Below are positions 1 through 22,375 of a DNA stretch of 64,000 bases, piece by piece. The translations under genes and the position numbers were made by a program. Source of the DNA: Rotaria sp. Silwood1 (Eukaryota > Rotifera > Eurotatoria > Philodinida > Philodinidae); assembly GCA_905250075.1 (NCBI GenBank), contig CAJNOP010000086.1:124001-188000 (forward strand), read 5' to 3'. A model generated the notes under the pieces. It searched no databases. It saw only the letters and a program-made list of their open reading frames with translations, and was not told the origin of the DNA. Every line of letters starts with the position of its first letter. The first letter of the stretch is position 1.

Positions 1-3000
1 AAGTTGTGAACAATTACGCAATTACTTCGAATACATGTAATCTCATTTGATCATCTATCTAGGTACCTGTGACAATTTTATGATCGAAATATTACGATTA
101 TGAAAGTTATAAAAAAAAATTCTAGAACTTTATCTTATTTTTTTTATTAAGCTTAGTTTAACTAAATTACCCTTTTCAATACTCTATCAAAACCTGAATA
201 AAATACCAAATAAATAATCATACGAATATTTTTTTCTTAATTCAAAATTTAGCCAACTCAACATTTTAGTTAAATTATTAGATTCGGTTATAGGAGCTTG
301 TGATATCGAAAACATTGGTAAAACTCATGTTTCTTTCCAGTATTATTGCTGAAACGTTTAAGATTACACGTTGGACTACGATATTTTTTTTAGACTTTCT
401 CACACAATCATCAATTAGTCAAATCTCAAATTCGATATTTTGATCGCTTTTTCGTGCTGATCATAATTACTTAGTTATTTCAAAAATAGAACTGAAATTC
501 GATATTTTCTTTGTCAAAAATAGTACAAGACAAATTCCAATGAATGATATCAAACAAGTTTTTGATCGAGAAATGCAAGAATGGACATCTAGTGATCTAC
601 TTCAGCGTTCTTAACATCTTATCAACTATTGTATATCTTAAGATACTTTTCACCTGCGATTAATTTTAAAACTGAATACTTTTTAAAAACTTTATGAAAT
701 ATTTGTTCATTATTTTTCTTCGAGTAATTTGATGCAACACATGATCATGAATAACATTTATTTTTGAACGATGACAAATGAAACGCCCTAAAAACCAACC
801 ACTAATAATGGATTCAGATCTTATCACCACTAAGACGTTATGTGTGTGACAGTAAACTATAACATCTACAACTCTTTATTGCTAACTGAAAGTCTTTTCA
901 TAATGAAAGAAGATCATCAAGTGATACATATTATATATCAAAATTTTTGTTCCTAAAATAATTCGAACAATCATGTCAATACCAAATTAAAAATTTTTTC
1001 ATATGGTTCTATAAGGGTATGAGTGAATGTGCTCAGTTCACTGACATGCACACCCACACCCTTGAATTAGAATAGTTACGGAATTTCAGGTCTTCTATTT
1101 CAACATGCTTAGAATTTTGATTCCAATTCATATTTGTTTCATTTCTTTGTGTTGCTTTCAATAGATCAAAATATAAACAAGCATAAGTGGACTATCAGCT
1201 GCATTGATGTGTGTCGATCAGTTACTTATTATAAACTCATGGGTACAGCCGTGAACAAATTCAGAATAAAGTGAGATGAATGTTTTTTATTTTGCATAAC
1301 TTCAATATTTTTACTGGGATAACTGAGAATATGAGGATAGCAACAAAATAACGTACAAATATTGCAGAACTCTGGATGTATGATATCTACGCATGTTGAA
1401 ATCACTTCATTTCGAATATCGTACTCGTTCGTTGACGGCTGATAAGAGCCAAATAGATTGACTCAAAGAAATCGTGCAGTGATTAAAGCTCACTTGGATG
1501 AATCCACCATATGAGCGTTCAATGTACATTACAACATTCTCTGACTAGTAAGAAGTGTTACCCACACGTCAATATCTACTAGCGACCGACAACGAATAGT
1601 ACCTCTGCTTTTCTAATGTGACACTAGAAATGGCTTGTGAATATAAGCATAGCCAAGATAATGCTACTCTTGTTCACTTCTCTCAATCAATCGAGAATAG
1701 TGTCTGAGGACAACACTATTTCTTATGAACAATTTACTACAAATATAATGTCCAATAATCAAGAAATGCAAGCTTCAACCAACAAAATACATTGTCATGA
1801 ATTGAGAAATGGGTTTTTTTTCAAGCGAAACAAAACAACTTATAATTAATTGTTCAATGTTTTTTTTCCAAATCATCCAACCGAAATATATTAGTTTCTC
1901 ATTAAATTTTGCCGTCATACTGAATACATTAATATTGCATTTTTTTTCTGTTGGAAATAGTATAACATACTCTAGATTGTAGGTGAAGACAGAGTTGTTC
2001 AGTTAAAATGTTGAAAAATTCATGGTTAACAGATTTTCAATCAGAAACACCAACACAAAACAGTCAAAAAACAACAAAAGTTAAGATTTCTTCTTGTCTC
2101 TCTGCATTGACTTGATATTCGCATTTCCTATCATATTACTTTGGTAATAGTAAAATATATAAAGCAACTATACTAGTGTTTTAATTTGTTATGTGATTGT
2201 TGTTAACAATAATAATAACAAACTCATTTACAGTATCTCAAAATGAGATAGAGCGAGAAAATGTATTCATTGTTCAAGTGTATATTGATATTAGGTTTTT
2301 GTTTCCTCTCTCTTGAATTTCTATTTCCATATTCTTACTTTTACAAGTCATTAGACGAACTAAAACATATCTGAAGTGAGGCAGCTAATATAATTTGAAC
2401 GACCAAATTACTTCTAACAACAATCTTTGTCAGAAAAATCCTGAGAATCAAACGCATATTCTCCGATATCAAAGAGAACAACAATTTCTATGTTATATTT
2501 GCTGTTCTTCACAGTCTCATTCTCTTGCATATTTTCTTCTGAATCAAGGAATATTGTTCGAGAAAACAGAAGAATAGAATGTAATAGGATGACATAAAAT
2601 TTACTATACTGACAGGAATCAAATATTTTGCTATACATTTTTGCGTAAATGAGTTGATTTTTGCTCTACTAATGAAAGAAATATCCATAACTTAGATTCA
2701 TGAAAGGTATCTCTGCCGTAATAGTTTCGAAATGTTCCTTTGCGACTTCATTGAAAAAAAAAGAGAATCTTTCATCAATTGTATGAATAATCATATTTGC
2801 TACAAGGTCTCATATCTTGTTACATCAATTTACTCTCACACTTCCAACAATTTGAAGGAAAAAATATGTTGAGCAAATTATCTTATAAGAGTATACGGAG
2901 CTTAGAACAGTTTCACTGGTATATTTTATCCGTCTCTTATTGAAAGTGTAAGAGTAGACTGAAATGACAAAATATGAAACATACATGTAAATATGAGATT

Positions 3001-3367
3001 GGATTAGAATACTCAGAAGCATAGATGGAGCAATTTATCTGTATTGTTCGCTTCAATGATGAGAGTAACCTAGATTATTCGTAGAAGTGATGAAAACGTT
3101 TTTTTTACTTCTATAGCGTGCAACAATGACATTTGTAAGCTTTTTTTTGTAAAGTTGTTTTTAAATGATCTAAGAATATTTTCTATATTAGCAGTGAAAA
3201 ATTACACATTCTCATAAAAGAATGCGACTAATTATTCCATTTCTTTTTGGAATAACAGCTTATAAGTTATCTTGTAGACACATGTGTTTGCGAAATTCTT
3301 TTTTCTTTTTAGAAATCACTCTTTCCCAAGAACGACGGTATCATCTAATCGACTTTGTTCACGGTTA
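1..3367. other. AT-rich stretch without a recognisable gene
   Basis: I see no convincing coding exon on either strand. Open frames here are short, low in complexity and without recognisable motifs. The only structured item is the GT/CA foldback at 1013-1063. The right end probably holds the promoter and 5' leader of the NHL-repeat gene that starts at 3368. Confidence 0.5.
1013..1063. repeat. GT/CA-armed foldback, copy 1
   Basis: The left arm AAGGGTATGAGTGAATGTGC can pair imperfectly with the right arm GCACACCCACACCCTT across a loop of about 15 bases. It is one of at least nine similar foldbacks in the window. In all of them the GT-rich arm is on the left and the CA-rich arm on the right of the + strand. 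Confidence 0.6.
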
Positions 3368-6300
3368 ATGTGGTGTCAAAATAAAATGCTCATATGCATG
3401 TCGTCTAGGACAATTATTGGTTTTTTTATGCTTACGATGGTATTTATGGACTGCACTTTCGGTAAGAACTATATTTTCTTTTTCATTCAGTAGCCATTAC
3501 ATAAATATTTGTATGTGTTTGTGAAATCCTAAAATTCATTAATACTCAAGCGCAAAATGATTAAACACTAGAATTCAGTTTTTTATTCAGTAGTGAAATA
3601 TTCAACGGGTAAGAGTATTTATACAGTCACCTTTAGTGGTAATCTTTATTCGCTTACCACATGTTTTCATCTATGCCTTGCCTATCTAAAAAAAAAGAGA
3701 TTATATTCAAGAAAACGAACAAAAAAGAGCGATTCCATCACTTAAATGATAACATAGATCTCTTCTTTATAGTTTGTTTTCTGCTTAACACTTTTTGTCA
3801 GAAAGAAAGTAGTATGTATTTGCCATTTTAGAATTATGAAGTTAATAAATAACACAGTTGAAACTAAAAAAAGCCTACAATGTGAAGTATTTGCTTTTTA
3901 AGCGTAAATCTAAAATTCAACATTAGTATCTGCTATCTACTTGAGGATTTCGAGCATTATGTTTTACAAGAGGTTTAGTTGCTCTCTAGAACCTCGAATA
4001 AGATCGAGATAGATCATATAGAATATCCGTGTTGCATCTCTATTGACCCAAATATAAGATTTCTTTTGTATGAAACACAGAAGTCTTTTAGCACGCTCTG
4101 TTTTACATTATTTGTACTCAGTAGATAGAGGAAACAGTTCAATAACTTGGATTGCAAAGAAGACAATGAAATTATAGGTATAGGGCATGATTAATATAAA
4201 CGTACGAGTAACATCTAACCGTAAATTCTGCAACTTTTAAAGTTGTCTAATAATCATTACTGGAAAATAGAAAAATCAATCATAGTATTATTCAGATGCT
4301 CGAACGAAAAGAGTTTTGAAAAATATTTTACTACACAAGTGCATAGAGTTCTATTAAAAATCATGCATTCGGGTGATTCTCATTGTTTAACCGAGCTTCA
4401 ATACTCATAGGCACAGAAAAGCAAAGTAAAAAATGTTGATTTAATTTAAAAGAAGAAACAAGTTGATATCGACACGTTTATCTATGTTTAGCACAACAAA
4501 ATCTGTCACCTTCTACACGTTGGGCACAGAATGCTACCACGGTTGCAGGATTGGCAAATGGCACAGCTGGATCGTCTCCATCTACTTTATATTCAAACAA
4601 TGGAATGAGAATAACAAATGACAATACTCTGTACATTGCTGATTTGTCTAACAGTCGAATTGTTGTGATCGAACCTAATTCAACTACGGCTATAGCTATT
4701 ATTCAAAATGGATCAGACTCCAATCCTCTATTTATTGCGCCTAATGATGTTTTTGTCACACAAAAATATATCTACGTCTTAGACATAACCAATTCTCATG
4801 TGATAAGATTTTTCAAAAATAGAACAAATCCAGTCACCATTGCAGGAATCACAGGTCAATATGGAGGCCCTGATAATACATCAACAATTGGTACTTGCTA
4901 TAGCATATTTGTCGACAATAACGAGAACTTGTATGTGAGTGACTTTTCTAATAACAGAGTGGTTCGTTATTCATCAAATTCATCAAGTGGTATGCCTGGT
5001 GTAGTAATCGCTGGACATGCCATCGGTGGAAGCAACGCTTCACAGTTCAATGGACCATGGGGAATATTTGTCAATGAAGTTGGAACATTGTATGTTGCGG
5101 ATCTTTTGAACCATAGAATCCAAAGATGGGATAATGGAGCTTCCTCAGGTGTGACTGTGGCTGGCACTGGGCTTGGTGGCAATAATTTATCTCAACTATC
5201 CTATCCAATGGCAATCGTTGTTGACTCAAATGAATATATGTATATAGTAGATTCAGGAAATAACCGAATTCTTCGATGGGCACCGAATTCAGATACTGGT
5301 GAATGTATTGCGGCTTGTACTGGTAATATTGAAACTGGTGTTGAAACTCTAAATTGGCCGTATACATTGGCATTTGATAGTTATGGCTCTCTCTTTATCA
5401 GCGATTCATACAATAATCGAGTACAGAAGTTTCAGATACTTAGTAGTTTTGGTGAGTAGAAAATATGTTAATTAGTACAGCTTACTGCTTTTGTAAAAGA
5501 CGGCCTAAAAGGAATGTCGAAATATATAGAGTAGAAATGCTTAACACACTCGACACGATTCGATTTTATTAGAGAGTAGCTCTACAGATTCATTTTCGTG
5601 TGCATTCATCTTTCGATAAATGCACTCCTTGGTCTTGTCATTCTGTGTTGATCTGTCGTTTTCTCTTTTCTCTTTGTAACATCACACGGAGCAAAGTAAC
5701 CATTCTGCAGTTTGGCGAAAGTCTTGTGAGATCTTTTCTGCATGGCATGCTATTCGAGAAGCTGAATCAGCAACCCATTTCAAGCGCGGATTCACTGATC
5801 GCAAGCTCGAAGAAAAAGAAGGATCTACGCGCAATATCGACAGACGCTGTACTGGCTGCTATGCTAAGGGAAGAGCACAACAGTCAAGAGAAGCGAGCTA
5901 AGCGGCAGCAAAGAAAGTAAAAACCTTCTGTTCTGACTGTGATAAATTGTTTTTGTCTTGATTGTTTTAACAAGAAGCATAATGCTATGGAATAAAGGAC
6001 TCAAAAAAAAGTACTGAAGGGAGAACAGATAACACATTATGTTTAACCTCCTGCCTAATAAAAAAGCAAAAGAAAGTGCTTTTCTATACAGTTTCTCGTT
6101 AAAATATAGCGTGACCCACCAGTGGGCCACATCGTGGTGAAGGTGTCAATACCTGATTAGCGATCATATTGTCACTACATTTCATGAAAATACATTGAAC
6201 CGCTTCATTCTTGTAATTCTAGAAGACTAAGGAAAAGATGATGTAGAAGTGGCTAGGATTACTCTAACAACTTTTCTATTCGAATAACTATAGTATCAAG

Positions 6301-6430
6301 TTCAACGACAATGTCAACTTTCATAACAACAACATATCACACAACCTCATTCCAAGGTTCGTCAATGTCAAGTAGGACACATTCAACAACATTTACTATG
6401 TCAATCGCTGTATTAGTAATTATTTGTTAA
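3368..6430 (+). CDS. secreted NHL-repeat beta-propeller protein (3 exons)
   Basis: Three exons join in phase: 3368-3461, 4492-5451 and 6294-6430. They give about 396 residues. Exon 1 encodes a hydrophobic signal peptide starting at the ATG at 3368 and ends in a GTAAGA donor. Exon 2 encodes about six NHL repeats, each with a core like LYVSDFSNNRVVRY or LYVADLLNHRIQRW and a linker containing a VAG(T/H)G-type motif. Exon 3 encodes a Ser/Thr-rich tail and a short hydrophobic C-terminus before TAA at 6428. The split codons GCA (introns 1/2) and GTA (2/3) reconstruct exactly, which supports the splicing model. NHL propellers usually mediate protein or ligand binding outside the cell; the ligand here is unknown. 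If exon 3 is not used, the frame would stop at 5459 right after a strong GTGAGT donor. Intron 2 holds a transposase relic. Confidence 0.8.
5600..5975 (+). pseudogene. piggyBac-like transposase C-terminal fragment, broken
   Basis: This lies inside intron 2 of the NHL gene and is visibly richer in GC than its surroundings. One frame reads TRSKVTILQFGESLVRSFL, which resembles the stretch before the C-terminal zinc ribbon of piggyBac (DDE_Tnp_1_7) transposases. After a shift near 5740 a second frame reads AWHAIREAESATHFKRGFTD, then a Cys-x2-Cys pair (RRCTGCYAKG), an in-frame TAA near 5900, and a second Cys-x2-Cys pair (KKVKTFCSDCDKLF). The catalytic DDD core is absent. The assignment rests on motif resemblance from memory. 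The 106-residue open frame at 5600-5920 is probably an accident of the wrong frame in its second half. Confidence 0.5.
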
Positions 6431-8801
6431 ATATTTCCTAAAATTTCTAATTAATTATCCTCTACTTTTCTAGTTATTGCTCTTTCGCTATTAAAACTTC
6501 ACCGACTTTGTCCTTCGTCTCACCAGTATACAATGAACAACAAAAAGGACAAATGGTTTGGATCGTCGGTTTTGATAATCTCTCTCTCACTCTGCTGCAC
6601 TCATACTTAACTCGCTTGTCGCTTTTGTATCACTATGACAATATTAAACTATTCTTTGTAGATCGGTGAATTGTTGAGGAAATACTTTGTCAGTCATATT
6701 TTTGTTTTATTATTATGCTTCAAGTAAAATATGCTTTTGTGAATGACGCTTCATGTGTGAAGTCGATGTAAGTGAACTGCTATATAATATTGAAAATAAA
6801 ACTCCAAAGCATATAAAGTGGTTGTATAACTTCAACATGTTGCCAGTCCTGTCAGCCTGTTTCTCGCATCTTATTTGTTTGATCTGGGCTGCCATACAGT
6901 GGGCAATGAAGTAGATATGCAATGAAAAAATGAGTGCGAACTTTTTATTTTTGAATGACGGTTTATACACTTTCACATCATATTCCATTTACTGAAGCAA
7001 AAAAATTGTTTTGGCACGCCAATATACTGAAGAAACCTTGGCAGCAAACTAAAGATGATTTTCAATGACTTCGGACGATGTCAGGAAACACATCTTTTTA
7101 GAGAAGCCAGGCAAAGCGAAGTAACATAATGTATCTTCTGGAAGTAGAACTTCTACTTTATCGATTCATAAAAAAAATTTTGCTTTATCTCTGTTCCATT
7201 TGAAAAAGTGATCTTTCTTTATACAATGCTAGATTGTTCAAAAAAAAAGTATTCAGTAAAGTAACGTTCCACATTTTTTTCACAGCTTCGATTTGGATGA
7301 AGCTTTCACAGATAATTCTTCTTTGTACGGCGCATCTAGATCATATGCATAAATGCTTCTCGGCCGATATATAGGTTTTCGAAAAAACCTTAGTTACTAG
7401 TAGTCTTTATTTTTTACCTTCCAAAGCATTTTTAGAGTAAACTAATGCCATATTCAGCATAAGAGATAACTTTTTACTTTTATATCACTAGCAACTATGT
7501 AACTACTGTAGTTCCTTCAATAAAAATGTAAAGCAATTATGCCACCCCTAAGAATCAACGAAGTTGTGTAATAATTAGCGCTCGTTTGGATGAATTCGCT
7601 TTCTGATCATTCAATATGCTCTCGAAGAAAAACTAGACAGGCTAGACGGCCTGTCATTTTCAAGCGACCTGCCTGGCCTCGTGGCCTGTTCGGACCTCTG
7701 ACTCCTACAAAACTCTTTTCTACGGTATGCATGTATTCTTATTTGTATTGATTTACTAACCAATATTTGGCATATTGTCGGCATCGTCTCAGATTCTCAT
7801 TTCGAGAATTATTTGTCAGTGATTAAGTGCAAGCCTATATCTCCATTTCTCCAATGACACAGAATTACACATGCTATCAGAATAAGTAATAATCTTTCTC
7901 AAATTTTTATTTTATAGTCATAGTAATGCAGAAAAGAGTGAATCTGTTTTTTTTTGCACGGAAATATATCGTTCGATACAATTTTTACTAATGAATAGTC
8001 AAGTTACATTCTTCGATCATCTGGAGTCGGTACTCTAATAATAAGATATTTTTTCTTTAGAAATTACGAGCATCTATATTCAAGATATAAACTGTTTTTG
8101 GAAATAATCGAAAATCTTTTTTTGGATTTTATTGCTTGCATGATAGGTTGTGGAAGAAGCTTCATTGTAGGCAACAGTCTTTTTTTGTTTGAAAGAGCAT
8201 GTCAAGATGCAATACAATACAGAGCGTTTTTTCCTAATTAAGCTTCGTTTCTATAATATATCCAAATACTTCTATGAGTAGACATTCATTTTTCGAGTCA
8301 TTGACTTTGTCATGTCTTTCCTCCGCTTAAAAAGTGAGAATATAAAAAAATGAGCTCTTTACCTTGTTCAATCCTAACATGTTCTCTCAAACAAAAAAAT
8401 AAATATATAGAATTTGCCTAGACAGAGAAATTAGGTTTGCCTAATGAACTATTTTTTTTACCCTTATTTTTTGAACATCTTCCAAAAATGTTGCTGAAAT
8501 TTTTACCATAGTTTCTCCACATTAGCTCTAACATATCCTGAAAATTTTATGCAATTTGAATGTTCCTAGTCGAAGATCGATTTTTGAGGAGAAGAGGATC
8601 TTAGATTACTTTATTAGCGAACATTCCAACTTTCAACAGATGTCATTGATAATCAGCATTGAAACAAATTATCAATGATTGGATTGGTTAAAACTAGAAC
8701 ACAACCAATTACTTGATCAATAAGCAACCATTAGTAATTTTACTTCTGTTAAATTAATTCTTTCTCGTAGTAATATGTTCAACTGATTACTTCTATCCAA
8801 C
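6431..8801. other. intergenic stretch between the NHL gene and SMC3
   Basis: No coding exon is supported here. A short GC-rich patch at about 7630-7710 (CTAGACAGGCTAGACGGCC and following) contrasts with the AT-rich background and looks like a fragment of a repetitive element, but I cannot define its ends. The last several hundred bases must include the SMC3 promoter; I see no clear core motif. Confidence 0.45.
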
Positions 8802-18100
<9,299 letters not shown>

Positions 18101-18631
18101 TTAGACTTTTATATTTCTACAAAAAACAAAAAAAAAAAGAATATTTTATGGGTGTGTGTGGGTGTTTTATGTCCTATTTTGTTTTGTTTGTACATGATGT
18201 AAATTTTCGAGGGAAAATATTTATGTTTTCAATATTTTTACGTGTATGTTTTAGAAAAAAAAAAAGAAATTTATTAATCCGATTTTATTTCTTCAGATAT
18301 AAAATATTTACAAAATAATGATCACAAATATATGAGGATAAGTATTTATTTAAATGATTAGATATGATTATTTTTATATGTATTTGATGAGTATATGAAA
18401 TTATATTTTAATTATGGTATAAGACAGGGTAATTAAATTAATATGCAGTTTTTATACATGATATGAACATTCATTAGATGTTTTTGAACAAAGATATATT
18501 CAGTTATATTAAAAAAAACTGAAGATCATATATGTGATATCATAAAATGTTATTTTAAAATTATTCTGTTTTGAAAAACTTACTCAAATAAATATAATCA
18601 ATTTATTAGTTTGAATTCTAGATAAAAAAGA

Positions 18632-19152
18632 ATGGCACCTGATCTTAATAAAAAACTTGAAGATGAGGTTGAAAAATATCGACAAACACAAAATGGTAAA
18701 AATATTTGATTAAACTCATCTTTTTTTTTTAATAATTGTTTAAAATAGAAATGAAAAAATTTGTAACACAACAACAGCAATTATTTATAACAAAAACTGA
18801 AAATGAATTTGTTAAACAAGTAAGACGAGTAAAACAAAATTATCCGTTCAAACAATTGATTTGTTATTTAGGAATTTGAAAGTCTTGATTCTGAAGCTGT
18901 TATTTATAAACTTATTGGTCCTGTACTTGTCAAGCAAGAATTAAATGAAGGAAAAGAAACAGTTGAAAAACGACTTGTTTATTGTGAAGGAGAATTGTAA
19001 GAATATATTGAATACAATTAAAACTTGATTGTATATTGTTTTTTTTCTTTAGAAAACGCTTAGCATCATTAATGAAAGATACTGAAAAGAAATTAGAAAT
19101 TCATCGTGAAGTTATAGCAAAAATTCAACAACAAATATCAACAAATAAATAA
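18632..19152 (+). CDS. PFDN6: prefoldin subunit 6
   Basis: Four exons join in phase: 18632-18695, 18749-18819, 18872-18996 and 19053-19152. They encode 119 residues, close to the usual length. Prefoldin is a cytosolic hexameric jellyfish-shaped chaperone that passes unfolded actin and tubulin to the chaperonin CCT; subunit 6 is a beta-type subunit. The family core is clear: the N-terminal helix LNKKLEDEVEKYRQTQ, the central YKLIGPVLVKQEL motif followed by ETVEKRL, and a C-terminal heptad-rich helix. Introns are 52-56 bp. The gene starts about 530 bp downstream of the SMC3 stop on the same strand. An AATAAA polyadenylation signal lies at 19198-19203. Confidence 0.95.
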
Positions 19153-20227
19153 GCTTTTCATTTAAACTTTTTGCATGATTTGCTTGTTCTTTTCATAAAT
19201 AAAATTTTTATGCACTGAATAGTTGTTTTTGTTTTTCTATTATTCTTTCTTCAGTGCTTAACATAAGAAAAATTTTAACAAATACATGATACAACTGAAG
19301 TAGACAAAGAGAATACAGAAGGAAGAATTTGGTGAACATAAATGAGTGCAGATCTTGGTCGACAGTCACTTCAAATTTTGAAGCATTTTCATAACATCCG
19401 TGATTTTGTTTTATTTGCATTGATGTATATAGCTGTCAGTAGATAGTATTTAGCTAGTAAATAGAACTGTCATATATGTAAATGAATTTCAAGGTGTTGT
19501 TCACAATTAGAATGAGTATGAGGTTTGGATAATTGTTACCAACCACGTTTTCAATCAAGTTTGAAATAACGATATACAGAAGTATGCCTTTTTACTTTTG
19601 GATTTGTATTCTTCTAATAGAATTCTTGATTTCGATCGCAAAAATTAAGCATTTTTGTAAATAAAATTAGTTACCTAATGTGTTTCTCATTGTAAATTGG
19701 TTTTGACTTATTAACATAACTTGCTCATCGAAATATTACTTTGCCTAAGAATCTGCTTGTTTGTAACTGATGTTTTTTGAATAGATGCTTGTTCAATATA
19801 GTACACTGATTAAAGTTCGTAGTGTTTGCTCAGAGTCCATCTATTACTTCACTAGAGTTATAGTTATCATGTAAAATTCATATTAAGCTCGATATTTGAT
19901 TGTACATTAATTCGGAACGAGTAGATTAGAGAATTATTTGAGAATCGACTAACAGAAAGAGTGAGGGCGGATGTAACCTTTTCTTGTTATTTTTGGTGAA
20001 AGAAGCGATCTACATTAAAACGTATTATCATGTGAAAAAATGAAGATGTATCTCAATTTGAAATTGAGTTTTCTTGCGATCTATAAATTTGAAAAGGCAC
20101 GTGAAACGTTCGTTAAGTATGGCCGACTGTGAAATATATATTATCAAGATTTGGTTTGTGAAGAAAAACTCTACAATCAAGTAATGGTTATTCATCCGAC
20201 TAATGCATTAACAGTAGGATACAAACA
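19153..20227. other. intergenic stretch after PFDN6
   Basis: Apart from the PFDN6 3' end I see no gene. Small open frames, such as one on the minus strand around 19208-19420, show no recognisable motifs. The right edge abuts the repeat block that starts near 20228. Confidence 0.45.
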
Positions 20228-20402
20228 GAGGGGTGGACCATTTCCCCACTTCATAGAGAAACCGTTCCACTTCTAGCAGAAATGGTTTAACCTCAAATAG
20301 TTAAGCAGAAATTCTTTTTTCAACATCGAATTCCCCTTCAATACAAATCAATACTTCACTATATATCATAAGAAACGGTTATTTTTTAAAAGGAAATCCT
20401 TC

Positions 20403-21815
20403 CTCCATATCTCCAGTTATAAGAAGAAATGGAAATAAAGCGTAGAGAAATGGATAATTAATTTTGATCCATTCCTTTATTTATAAAGAGAAATGGATTT
20501 ATTCAAAGAGAAATGGATTATTTTATTTTCTCTCTTATATACGATTTTCTAGCAGATATGGATTTATTCCAGCAGATATGCTTAAAATACAAAGAGAAAT
20601 GCTTCATCCATTTCTCTATGTATAAAGAGAAATGGATTTATTCAAAGAGAAATCGATTATTTTATTTTCTCTCTTATATACGATTTCCTAGCAGATATGG
20701 ACTTTTCCCAACAGAAATGGTTAAAATACCAGGAGAAATGCTTCATCCATTTCTCTATGTATAAAGTGAAATGGATTTATTCAAAGAGAAATCGATTATT
20801 TTATTTTCTGTCTTATATAGGATTTTCTAGCAGATATGGATTTTTACCAGCAGATATGGTTAAAATACNNNNNNNNNNNNNNNNNNNNNNNNNNNNNNNN
20901 NNNNNNNNNNNNNNNNNNNNNNNNNNNNNNNNNNNNNNNNNNNNNNNNNNNNNNNNNNNNNNNNNNNNNNNNNNNNNNNNNNNNNNNNNNNNNNNNNNNN
21001 NNNNNNNNNNNNNNNNNNNNNNNNNNNNNNNNNNNNNNNNNNNNNNNNNNNNNNNNNNNNNNNNNNNNNNNNNNNNNNNNNNNNNNNNNNNNNNNNNNNN
21101 NNNNNNNNNNNNNNNNNNNNNNNNNNNNNNNNNNNNNNNNNNNNNNNNNNNNNNNNNNNNNNNNNNNNNNNNNNNNNNNNNNNNNNNNNNNNNNNNNNNN
21201 NNNNNNNNNNNNNNNNNNNNNNNNNNNNNNNNNNNNNNNNNNNNNNNNNNNNNNNNNNNNNNNNNNNNNNNNNNNNNNNNNNNNNNNNNNNNNNNNNNNN
21301 NNNNNNNNNNNNNNNNNNNNNNNNNNNNNNNNNNNNNNNNNNNNNNNNNNNNNNNNNNNNNNNNNNNNNNNNNNNNNTTAAAATACAAAGAGAAATGCTT
21401 CATCCATTTCTCTATGTATAAAGAGAAATGGATTTATTCAAAGGGAAATCGATTATTTTATTTTCTCTCTTATATAGAATTTTCTAGCAGATATGGATTT
21501 ATTCGAGCGGATATGGTTAAAATACCAGGAGAAATGGTTCATCCATTTCTCTATGTATAAAGTGAAATGGATTTATTCAAAGAGGAATCGATTATTTTAT
21601 TTTCTCTCTTGTATAGAATTTTCTAGCAGATATGGATTTTTACCAGCAGATATGGTTAAAATACAAGGAGAAATACTTCATCCATTTCTCTATGTATAAA
21701 GAGAAATGGTTTTATTCAAAGAGAAGTCGATTATTTTATTTCGCCTCTTGTATAAGATTTTCTAGCAGATATGGATTTTTTCCATATGAAATAGTTAAAA
21801 TAGTTGGTGAAATGA
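20403..21815. repeat. 139-bp tandem repeat array interrupted by an assembly gap
   Basis: The landmark AGCAGATATG recurs at 20551, 20690 and 20829, and after the gap at 21486, 21625 and 21764, always 139 bp apart within each side. Each unit contains a perfect 10-bp hairpin, CCATTTCTCT with AGAGAAATGG, across an 8-base loop. Because 139 is not a multiple of three and few stops occur, long open frames run through the array; I regard these as artefacts. The gap (20869-21377, 509 N) does not hold a whole number of units. Confidence 0.92.
20869..21377. other. assembly gap (run of N)
   Basis: There are 509 undetermined bases inside the tandem array. Repeat phase across the gap is off by about 101 bp (or -38 bp) relative to whole 139-bp units. 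The stated length is therefore probably an estimate, or the gap hides a partial or different unit. Confidence 0.95.
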
Positions 21816-22110
21816 GTTAGTTTTTCTTACGTTATTTTCCATCTTAAGAAAAATAATCATTTGTTATATTGTAAAGATTGAGTTAAGATTCCTCTAGTTC
21901 TGTTGCATTTTAATCAGAAAAATCTTTTTTTTTCATCTAGTGGAGATATAGTTAGTTTCTCATTATTTTTCATTCCATCTTAATGAAAAAAATCATTTTT
22001 CGGATCTAGTAGAGATAGAAGTGTTTTCCCTTTAATTTTATGTCGTTCTAATGAAATAATGATTTTTGTTTTCATCTAATAGAGATAGAGTTAGGTTTTC
22101 TTGATTTTTC
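21816..22110. repeat. three imperfect copies of a roughly 70-bp AT-rich unit
   Basis: A motif reading approximately AAAAATC, T-run, CATCTAGTAGAGATAGA, then TTAG and TTTTC recurs three times (about 21910-21955, 21985-22025 and 22060-22095). It lies between the 139-bp array and the right flank of the enclosing repeat block. Confidence 0.5.
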
Positions 22111-22375
22111 CATATAATAGATTATATGTGTATATATATTTTTTTCTTTCTTTCCATTTCTCCTTGTTGAACCATTTCCCTCTGAAAGAAAAACCATTTC
22201 TCTCTAAATTCAAGTATATGCACAATATCATATAATAGATTATATATATTATTTTTTTTTCTTTCTTTCCATTTCTCCTTGTTATGCATGACTTTATGTG
22301 GGGTGAAGCATTTCTCCATAAACGGGAACAATTTCCCCAACGACTTCGTACTATTGTCCACTGCTGTACAAACAA

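Larger units (their letters stand above)
20228..22366. mobile_element. putative non-autonomous element enclosing the 139-bp array
   Basis: An 8-bp string TACAAACA occurs at 20220-20227 and again at 22367-22374, just outside related inverted ends (left GAGGGGTGGACCAT, right complement CAGCAGTGGACAAT). Sequences related to CCATTTCTC and GAGAAATGG recur throughout the interval, including its outer flanks, so the tandem array appears to belong to a larger unit. A diverged pair of repeats about 118 bp apart lies at 22111-22290. The block encodes no transposase. The ends match less well than in the other hAT-like elements here, so the borders are tentative. Confidence 0.45.

Noticed and set aside
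20513-21820. Long overlapping open frames through the 139-bp array and the N gap
   Set aside because: The repeat is not a multiple of three and has few stops, so all frames stay open. The predicted proteins are the same repeat in shifted frames, and part is undetermined sequence.
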